A stretch of 64,000 nt of DNA from Nothopassalora personata (lineage: Eukaryota > Ascomycota > Dothideomycetes > Mycosphaerellales > Mycosphaerellaceae), in the NCBI GenBank assembly GCA_033816765.1, contig CM066290.1, positions 1,550,001-1,614,000 on the forward strand. The letters are read 5' to 3'. Below, piece after piece: positions 57,515 through 64,000 of this stretch. Every line of letters starts with the position of its first letter. Position 1 is the first letter of the stretch. Below the pieces are notes generated by a model. It searched no databases. It was not told where the DNA came from and saw nothing but the letters and a program-made list of their open reading frames with translations. The position numbers were made by a program, and so were the translations under genes.

Positions 57515-58746
57515 CCGGGGGAGGCTAGTTTTCCTTTCTGTTTTTCTTCTCTCTCTTCTTTCGATAACGCTCTTTGCACCCTTAGGTGCTTTGCGCCGAT
57601 CCAAAGGCCATCTTTCCTAGCCTTAGTAGCTTCTTCGCTTGTTTTAAAGGCGAGTAGCATTGAACCTTGCATTTGGGATAGGCGCTTTTCTTCGCTCGTA
57701 AGCCAAAGAGGGGTATTTGCGAGGTTAAAGCCTTTGTTAAAGGCTACGAGCTCGGCGGCGACCTTCTGCGGTCCGTCCTCTTTAAAGGCAATAGGGTCGA
57801 TTCCGTGCACAACTACTTTGTGCCAAGAGTTGTCTTCGAGGACTTGAAGGACAGGGACAATTGTCCTAAGGAGAGTAAGGTTCTTTTCGAGTATTTCCTT
57901 TGCTTTCTCGTCCCGTAGTGTTAGGACGAGGTTTCCTTTTTCCGAGAGGCGAGTTCCAAGGAGAATTGGGTGTCCGGGGTATAGGTTAGCTACCGAGAAC
58001 GCCCGGTTCACCGTATCGCGAGTAGCGATTATGTCGAGAGGGGTAGTATTGTTTGCTATACCGAAGACGATCCGGCATCCGTTCCTCTTTCTATAGGCCT
58101 TCCTACTATCGGTCTTGGTTCCGTTTGTAGTAGTTTGACCTACCCTCGGTTGGGAGGAGGTTAGTGTCGGAGGGGTGGAGTTTTGGCGTAGTGTCGTAGT
58201 TTGGGTCCGGACGGCCGGGTCGCCTCCGGAGAGGATACTTGCGAAAGTTGGGTTTTGGCCCTTTTGGGTCCCGGTAGGGTTGTTCCTGTTGTCGATAAGC
58301 TTCGTAAGCTTAGCGACTGACCCTTCTAGGGCGTACACCTGCTTCTCAATCTTTGCTGTTGCCGTCGGGAGTGCCTTGTCTTCGCGGAAGGCCCTAAAGA
58401 GGCCTACAAGTTCGAGGACCTTGTCTTGCCTCTTTCGGTCGCCCTTTGCTAGAGCGGCGGCGTCGATTACCAATTGGTAGGCTTCGTTAAGCTTGGATTC
58501 GGCCTCTAAGGCGTTAGATTGGGACGTTCGTACTGCTTCGTAGCGCTTTAGCGGCGATGTATCCGATACGGTCTCGACAAACGGGCTTGGCCTTTTTGCA
58601 CCGACAACGGGGATAAATTTTCTTTGCATAATCTTGTTCGCTTCATTCGTGTTAAGAAAGATGCTCGAAAATTGCTGGGTTGGCGTAGAAGGGTCGGAGA
58701 GTTGGTCTTTGTCCCCTAGGGGATTAAAGATCGGTTCTTCGTCCAT
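57508..58746 (-). CDS. LINE ORF1 (Gag-like nucleic-acid-binding protein)
   Basis: A 412-codon frame from ATG 58746 to TAG 57508-57510. The first 100 residues are polar. A helical, charged middle part is followed by a folded region (about 220-390) with an RRM-like alternation of strands and helices (CRIVFGIAN, GNLVLTLRDEKAKEILEK, WHKVVVHGID, GSMLLAFKTSEEATKARKDG), typical of Tad1-type LINE Gag proteins. The end is basic (KEEREEKQKGK), and no CCHC knuckle is visible, though many relatives have one. It packages LINE RNA. The ORF1 stop and ORF2 start overlap, suggesting reinitiation. Confidence 0.8.
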   Translation of the reverse strand: MDEEPIFNPLGDKDQLSDPSTPTQQFSSIFLNTNEANKIMQRKFIPVVGAKRPSPFVETVSDTSPLKRYEAVRTSQSNALEAESKLNEAYQLVIDAAALAKGDRKRQDKVLELVGLFRAFREDKALPTATAKIEKQVYALEGSVAKLTKLIDNRNNPTGTQKGQNPTFASILSGGDPAVRTQTTTLRQNSTPPTLTSSQPRVGQTTTNGTKTDSRKAYRKRNGCRIVFGIANNTTPLDIIATRDTVNRAFSVANLYPGHPILLGTRLSEKGNLVLTLRDEKAKEILEKNLTLLRTIVPVLQVLEDNSWHKVVVHGIDPIAFKEDGPQKVAAELVAFNKGFNLANTPLWLTSEEKRLSQMQGSMLLAFKTSEEATKARKDGLWIGAKHLRVQRALSKEEREEKQKGKLASPGC

Positions 58747-59029
58747 TTCTCTTCCCTTAGGAAGTAACGTTGGAATTGAGTTGCAGGTTCGGCTTCGGGA
58801 GCGCTAAACCGGGAGGGGAAGTCGTCCGCAGCCGGGGCTAGAAAGACAGGAGAAGAGAGCTTCAAACTGCTCCAAATTGAATGAGGTAGAAACCTCTTAG
58901 TTTTTGGGGCAGCAACCTGCTTTGTAGATCGTTGGATTGCTCTCGATAAGGGCTTTCGAATGCGGTGTGTTTGACGAATACGCCGAAGTCCGCCGCTAAT
59001 AAGGGTGTGTGTCACGTGACGAGTAGCGT

Positions 59030-61330
59030 AGTGCCTTATTATCGTTAATTATAAGTTACAACGGTACTCCTCGGCGCTTCTAGAAGAATAGCAATTAGTC
59101 TCGGATAAAGAAGTTAACGCTTTTCTTTACTAGTCGCCGATACTTAGTACGGGTAATACTATTAAGCCGGGTCCTAGTTTCTATAACCTAAGTAAGCTAC
59201 TAAGAGCCCTTAGAATATTAGTCCCCGAGATGTCGTGTTTTCTAGATTTTAACTAGATAGGTGTCGACCGGCTCCGGGTACCCGAATAGCTTATTATTAA
59301 TTATCTAGTTAACTTCGTCTTCGTTAGCTTCCCTAGGTTCCTAAGGTGTAGAGGGCCTACGAGACAGGGCATCTAGGCTAGTATGTCTAGTCCCCGTAAC
59401 GTGCTTTACCTCGAACGTAAATAACCTAATCTATACGACCTACCGGGCTATTGCCGAGTTCGGTAGGTCCGAAGCCGGCCGGTTAAGCTACTATACAAGT
59501 GTCTTAGCATTAACCTTAAGGATAAAATTAACGCTAGTGATATATCTCTAGATCTTCTTAAGCCCCTTAAGGACCCTAAGGCATTCCCGCTTACTAGTAT
59601 TATATCTAGATTCTAACGCGTTCTAGATTCCGCTCTTATACCGCACCGGGTAACGCCGTCGAGTACTGTCTATTAATTCTTAAGAAACGATACATCCCTA
59701 TCTAGTGCCGCTAGTATTAACTAAGACAAAGATAGACCTAGTACTAGGTAAGTAGTAGAGGGTAACTAAGGCTAGAGCCTATATAAGATATCTAGCAATC
59801 TCTTCTTTTAAGAACTGCTCATTTTCTATCTAGGTGAACTCGGCGTCCTTCTTTAGTAGCTTATACATCGGTCGAGCGATAATAACGAACTAGGGAATCT
59901 ATATCCGGAAGTACATACATAGCCCTACATAGGTACGGACCTCCTTAATACAGGTAGGCGTAGGCTAATCTAGGATCTTAGCTACAACCTTTAGGTTAGG
60001 ATAGCAACTATCCGGGCTAGTAACGTACCTAACAATCTTAAGCTTTTCGTATAACTATTGGGATTTGCCTCTAGTAACTACCGCACTAGCTCTTTCTAGG
60101 TTAGCAAGAACTAGATCTAGGGAAACGATGTGCTTAACGACCTATTTCCTTATCCTAGGCTCTACTTCGGCATTCCTATAGTCCTTAGTTAGTCCCTTAA
60201 TACCGATGTTATTAAGAAACGGCTTCGCTCGATGCGAGATATAATTAAGTAGAATCTTTATTACCGTACGCACGAACTAAGTAACTGAATTAGTAGCCCC
60301 TTAAGGTAGAGTCGTGTTGCGTACTAGGCTAAGAGGGGTCATAAAGGCTATTAAGTCCCGGTAGGACTTATCTAAAGTAATCTAATTATAACCTAAAAAC
60401 AGGTCTATAAGTGAAGCGACTCGGCACCCGGTAAAATCCTCTAAGAAGCTATCCGTGTCCGGTAGAATGTTAGCATCGCGCATAGTAACCTTATTTAGGA
60501 GTATAGCTAAGTTAATTAACCGATATAGTACATCGCTTCTAGAGGTATTAACCTTCTTTACGACTAGGAACTAGCTATTAGAATATGCCCCTTATAAGTA
60601 TTCTAGGATATTGTTCTTAATCCGGGCTCTAATTATGCGTTTAACAATTGCCCTAAGACTTAGGTGTAACCGGATAGGGCGTGCCTACCATAGCCTATAA
60701 GGGACCGTGTTAATCTTCTAAGGTGGCATAACGTCGTGCCTAATTTGCCTTATGTAACTAAAATCCTAAGTAAGGACTACCTCCCGGTTGTAGAGCATCT
60801 CATCGAATAAGGCCCGCTCTATTAGCAATAGCTTAATGCTAACCTTAATTAAGGTAAGTCGTTCTAGCGTGATCCGGCTACCTCGCTTAATACTTAAGAA
60901 TTTCTTAGTTAAGTACTTCCTATCGAACGGACCTTATCCTTTAGGCATCTTAGATTCTAGGTACAGTGCCCTACGCTTCTATTCTATATCTCCCTTAACT
61001 CGTAATTCTAGGCGTTCGTGAACGCTCGCGTCTACTAGCTTCTTCTTATCCGCCTTACGCTTATATATCGTAAAGACCTACGGCATCCTAATGTTAGCTA
61101 TATGTTAGCCTACTTATTACTTTCGTGCCTAAGCATTTAATGTAGATTGCCTTAGGATCTCGGAGGGCTAATCCCCTTAAACTAAATAAACGTTAGTAAT
61201 AGAATCTCCCTCGAACGCGCCTATTCCAATTTCTATAACTCGTTCCTTTGTTCTAGTAGTCCTAAGTAATCCTAATAAGTGAGCTAAATAGTTACTAGGC
61301 GTTAGAGCCTTACCGGGTTCCTATAGATGC
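59030..61330 (-). pseudogene. Gypsy E polymerase fragment (RT, RNase H, start of integrase), RIP-decayed
   Basis: On the minus strand this reads as a common ascomycete Gypsy polymerase of another family than Gypsy 2-4. The reverse transcriptase is at about 60700-59950 (GCRVASLIDLF, LP.GATNSV, and PFLNNIGIKG, where the active-site Asp pair is now Asn-Asn). RNase H lies at about 59790-59400 (ALESRYNTSKRE-like and VNAKTLVWQLNRP-like phrases). The N-terminal integrase region is near 59090 (KRRGVPL). The 5' part is cut by the Gypsy D insertion at 61331 and the 3' part ends at the LINE. A run of TAG codons breaks it throughout. Confidence 0.8.
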
Positions 61331-61538
61331 TGTCACGGGTGAACGACGTGTACACTGAGGTTCTGTGTGGTATGCAATAAGTTCGATACAGAAGAAGGAG
61401 AAAACCGAGCGAAGCCCGGAACAAAGAAAACGGAGTCAGGTCCGCACGGGCTCAGCCCGTGCTAAGATGCAAGGGCTCGCCCCTTACATTACCCCCCCTC
61501 TCCCCTCCGCCGCCTGCAGCGTCTCCTCCGCCTGCTTG

Positions 61539-61640
61539 TTGTCGCCGTCGAAGGCCGTGCTTTCATTGTCGGGTCCCGCCGTCGCTGTGTTGTCGCCGTC
61601 GAAGGCCGTGCCTTCATTGTCGGGTCCCGCCGTCGCTGTG
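61539..61640. repeat. 51-bp tandem duplication in the Gypsy D LTR
   Basis: Two adjacent 51-bp units (61539-61589 and 61590-61640) starting TTGTCGCCGTCGAAGG differ at one base. The RIP-mutated LTR at 1-476 does not show this block, so it arose in this lineage. Confidence 0.85.
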
Positions 61641-62047
61641 TTGTGGTATTGTTGCCTAGGTGAGTGTGAGGTTTCGTATTGTTACCCATGTGACAATGGC
61701 TATTGTCACATGTGAACAATAGGACTCCAGAATATATCTACCGGATAGCTTCCTCTTTTTTTTTTTTTTTTTGCTCGGCAACCATTAAGCGAATGTATGT
61801 GAACACACCCCTTGACAGCACCCTCCCTCCTCTTCCTCCACTAGCCCTATCACCTCTGCCCCTCTCTACGATCCTCTTCGCCCTCGATCCGATTCCTTCT
61901 CGCCGCGCTCCGACAGAAACTAACCGGATTCCAGCACCACCAACACAACAGCCTCCAAACACTACATCTTCAATCAATACCATCAAGTAAGTCCGATTCT
62001 TTTGAGCCGGCCTCCGATGCTTTTTTAACTGGTTTCCAGCAGAAAAC

Positions 62048-62672
62048 ATGCTCTACCACTGCCTGGAGTGCGCCAACTCTGGCCGCGATTGCGTGGGCCC
62101 TGCCGTAAGACGCCTGAGTCCGACGTTTTTCAGCCGGACTCCGCTCACAAACATCCGCAGGCCGCCACTCAAGTCCGCAGCTGCGACGAGTGCCGCCGCC
62201 TTCAGAAGCGCTGCCGCCCGCTGTGAGTCGCTCTCCGACCTCTTTCGACCGGACTCCGCTAACCCCCCACAGCCCAGCACTCTGCCACAAGGCGTACGCG
62301 GCCTGGACCCGTGCCGGCAACGCTTCCAAGGCGTAAGTCTCCGGCCTGCGATCGTTTTCCGTCGGCTAACGCCTGAAAAGCACCAAACTCGACAATCTCA
62401 AGAAGGTCATCAAGGCTTGGCGCCCGCTCTCCAAGCTCGAGTCCGATGGTCTGCTGTCCGGGTAATTTCCACCGGTCTCCGATTGAAAACCATCGCTAAC
62501 CGTCTCTCAGTCCTGCGGCTGCTGAGGTCACTGGCTCCATGGAGGGAGCCATCAACGCGCAAGCTGGCTCGTAAGTGTTGCACTCCGATTGAAAGACGTC
62601 GCTGACCGATCATTTTCCAGCGGCCCCGTCCCTCCTGCCCTCCGCCTTGGCACCCGCCGCGACATGTCTTGA
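62048..62672 (+). CDS. Antisense spliced gene of Gypsy D encoding a Zn2Cys6-like protein, intact
   Basis: Transcribed against pol. Coding exons 62048-62104, 62161-62222, 62273-62332, 62381-62461, 62511-62570 and 62621-62672 join without any shift to 372 nt (123 residues and TGA). The introns are 56, 50, 48, 49 and 50 nt, each with a GT donor and AG acceptor, most with a CTAAC or CTGAC branch site. A further 53-nt intron (61987-62039) lies in the 5' leader. Four of the five coding introns are in the same phase. Cys5, Cys8, Cys15, Cys27, Cys30 and Cys37 form C-x2-C-x6-C-x11-C-x2-C-x6-C, a Zn2Cys6 pattern. The first coding intron falls between the two half-clusters. The rest is a short helical, basic part (KLDNLKKVIKAW) and an Ala/Gly-rich end. 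A pyrimidine-rich leader (about 61805-61900) lies downstream of the LTR, which probably supplies the promoter. Nucleic-acid binding is inferred. Confidence 0.78.
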
Positions 62673-62895
62673 GTGGTCTCCGGTGGTTTTCGCGCGGGCC
62701 GCGGTCGGGCCATAACAATGCTTTTGCCATCCCCGTATGGGGTGGGCCGGCCTCCGCTTCTTTTTGGTCGGGCCCCGCTGCCTTTTGGCGGCATGAATGA
62801 ATGAAATTCTTTAAAACTTTTTCCTTTTCTCACGTGCTCTCAATCTGACTCCTGCTCCCAAACGCCTGTGCTCATGTCAACTGACCCGCAATCCG

Positions 62896-63999
62896 TCACT
62901 TACCTGTCGCCCTGCCCTTCTTCTTGACTTCCCATGCTTGCCTTGGTCCATCGTGCGTCATCGGGTTGCCGTGCTTTTTCTCAAAGTCGTCTGCTGCAGC
63001 TGTGTCCGCTAGATACTCCAATGGTTCCCACGTAGGCTTGTGGTATCCAGTCCATTTCACTAGGACTTCGCGTGCTTTGCCCCTCCCTTTCGCCTTGGTT
63101 CTGGCGCAGAGAATCTCCTCTACATGCCATTCCTCATGAGATTCAATGAGGATGGGGTCCGGCTGTTTGTCGTCGATCTCCTGTCCAGGCAACGGGTCTT
63201 GGCTTGCAGGTCGCAACAAGTCTGGGTGAAAGACCGGGTGGATTCCATCGGGGATCCCTGACAATCGGATGGACAGCGGTGAGATGACCTCCGCCACCGT
63301 GTACTTTGCGTGCTTATGGTCGATACTCTTCTTCGGCCGGGTCGTAGTGTAGTTCCTTAGATCCAGCCACACCTTGTCACCGACCCGATAAATCGGCGCT
63401 GGCTTCCGATCTTTGTTGGCGCTCTCCTCTTGCTCCTGGGCGGAGTCCGCCATGCTCGCTTGGCACAGGTCCGTGATCTGCTGCATCCTTTCCACAAAGA
63501 GCGTTGCCCGTTTGGCGGCATCCAGCGACGAAGTCGTTGAGTCCGGCTGCAACTGGACGGGGAATGGCGCTTCGTAACCGTGGACGGCAAAGAAGGGGCT
63601 CATGCCTAGGCCCGCTTGGTACCGTCCGTTCAGCGCCAGCTGAGCGGTGGAGAGCCACTTTTTCCAATCGGACTGCTCGTGGTTGACATAATTCCGAAGG
63701 TACGCCTGCACTTCTTGGTTCAACCTCTCGGGCCCTCCGTCCGTTTGTGGGTGGTAGGCGGAGCTAAGTCTCTGCTTCACGCCGGTTAAACGACAGAATG
63801 TCTTCCAGAATGTGCTTGTCCAGTTCGTGCCTCTATCGCTCGTGATGGCCTTAGGAATCCCGTAGTATCTCACCCAGCAGTCCAGGAATCTCTCGGCGCA
63901 GTCCTCCGCTTTCATGGTGGACATCGCTTCCAAGACGACGGTCTTGCTCAGTCTGTCCTTGATTACCCACAAGCAAGTGTTTCCCTGCGACTCCGGCAT
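62896..63999 (-). CDS. pol: Gypsy D pol, 3' part: integrase and chromodomain
   Basis: An open minus-strand frame of 367 codons, entering from beyond the window, so the Met at 63999 is not its start. It begins inside the integrase core (KAITSDRGTNWTSTFWKTFC with a catalytic Asp, then SSAYHPQTDGGPERLNQ with the catalytic Glu). The GPY/F-like linker follows (VGDKVWLDLRNY, HPVFHPDLLRP). A chromodomain closes the protein at about residues 290-350 (WHVEEILCARTKAKGRGK, VLVKWTGYHKPTWEP), which in such chromoviruses directs integration to marked chromatin. No internal stop, so it is probably functional in this part. The stop lies 223 bp from the end of the antisense gene. A GTAAGT overlaps the stop region, but I see no need for an intron. 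Confidence 0.9.
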   Translation of the reverse strand: MPESQGNTCLWVIKDRLSKTVVLEAMSTMKAEDCAERFLDCWVRYYGIPKAITSDRGTNWTSTFWKTFCRLTGVKQRLSSAYHPQTDGGPERLNQEVQAYLRNYVNHEQSDWKKWLSTAQLALNGRYQAGLGMSPFFAVHGYEAPFPVQLQPDSTTSSLDAAKRATLFVERMQQITDLCQASMADSAQEQEESANKDRKPAPIYRVGDKVWLDLRNYTTTRPKKSIDHKHAKYTVAEVISPLSIRLSGIPDGIHPVFHPDLLRPASQDPLPGQEIDDKQPDPILIESHEEWHVEEILCARTKAKGRGKAREVLVKWTGYHKPTWEPLEYLADTAAADDFEKKHGNPMTHDGPRQAWEVKKKGRATGK

Positions 64000-64000
64000 G

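Larger units (their letters stand above)
55490..59015 (-). mobile_element. LINE (non-LTR) retrotransposon, 3'-truncated
   Basis: Two overlapping open frames on the minus strand (ORF1 57508-58746, ORF2 55490-57514) and a leader up to about 59015. ORF2 has an apurinic-type endonuclease followed by a reverse transcriptase, the order of Tad1/I-type fungal LINEs. There is hardly any RIP. The element is cut at its 3' end inside the reverse transcriptase, while LINE copies are normally cut at the 5' end. No poly-A tail and no target duplication could be found. Confidence 0.85.
61331..64000 (-). mobile_element. Gypsy D, 3' part, largely unmutated, runs off the window
   Basis: The LTR starts TGTCACGGGTGAACG at 61331 and extends to about 61735. 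An A-rich polypurine tract follows in minus-strand sense (complement of the T-run at about 61755-61772). The polymerase enters from the right on the minus strand and stops at 62896. A plus-strand spliced gene (62048-62672) fills the space between. Few RIP changes, so it is young. The bases before the LTR are GATGC; the other end is outside the window. Same family as the element at 1-476. Confidence 0.88.

Noticed and set aside
57514..57604. ORF2 of the LINE starting at 57604
   Set aside because: The first 30 codons are only the shadow of the ORF1 end; the ATG at 57514 overlaps the ORF1 stop and directly precedes the endonuclease domain.
59016..59040. A MITE end next to the LINE (GTCACGTGACGAGTAGCGTAG)
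   Set aside because: Resembles the MITE subterminal region but also fits the Gypsy E coding frame; too short to decide.
62048..62605. A single 185-codon unspliced frame from the same ATG
   Set aside because: It reads through five sequences with perfect intron signals; the spliced version keeps the Cys cluster and a better composition.

Overview
The window looks like a repeat-rich compartment of a filamentous ascomycete genome, most likely a Dothideomycete-type fungus (the class is inference; filamentous ascomycete is well supported). The main reason is repeat-induced point mutation (RIP). Most of the DNA is old LTR retrotransposon in which CpA has been turned into TpA on both strands while CpG is kept. 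Former Gln and Trp codons have become TAG, Gln CAA has become TAA, and Cys has become Tyr, but the reading frames stay in register. Only two host islands remain, 4184-6505 and 13788-19995. A Copia element with a perfect 5-bp target duplication (ATTTT) inserted between them, so they were once contiguous.

Layout. 1-476: 3' end of a Gypsy element inserted in a Copia copy. 477-4183: remnant of Copia copy 1 (+). 4184-6500: host island with a small secreted-protein gene (apparent frameshift) and a ruined FAD-oxidoreductase gene. 6506-13787: complete but RIP-decayed Copia copy 2 (-). 13793-19990: host island with five gene models (unknown protein, GNAT acetyltransferase, zinc-ribbon plus double-RRM protein, His/Pro-rich protein, GPI-type surface protein). 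19996-37446: Copia copy 3, split by Gypsy 2 (23214-36808, TSD CTTTA), which is itself split by Gypsy A (25149-31970, TSD AAAAC), which holds an unmutated solo LTR (26991-27208, TSD GCCTT). 37447-46745: Gypsy 3, whose 5' LTR is split by a young gag-only element (37676-40076, TSD CTATC, identical LTRs). 46746-50170: 5' half of Gypsy 4. 50171-55489: a decayed element of unknown type with a very long minus-strand reading frame, two TA-flanked MITEs and a solo LTR. 55490-59015: 3'-truncated LINE. 59030-61330: Gypsy E polymerase fragment. 61331-64000: largely unmutated Gypsy D copy running off the window.

The most interesting pattern is a second gene in the LTR elements. Between the end of pol and the 3' LTR, and in the opposite orientation, the Gypsy 2, 3, A and D elements and the gag-only element each encode a small protein. 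Its cysteines (or Tyr where RIP has struck) follow C-x2-C-x6..11-C-x8..11-C-x2-C-x6..7-C, close to the fungal Zn2Cys6 DNA-binding cluster. The Copia elements carry a longer antisense frame with a half-cluster. Two antisense genes have canonical spliceosomal introns: four exons in Gypsy A (25646-26583) and six coding exons plus a 5'-leader intron in Gypsy D (62048-62672). An intron on the antisense strand survives retrotransposition because the genomic RNA carries its complement, so these introns point to real antisense transcription units. Pol and the antisense gene always run tail to tail.

The three Gypsy-type elements with MSSSS-starting antisense genes also share a 17-nt hairpin just before the polypurine tract and LTR. 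This suggests that the gag-only element, which has no polymerase, was moved in trans by full-length relatives. Coordinates of decayed domains are approximate; TSD and LTR boundaries were read base by base.
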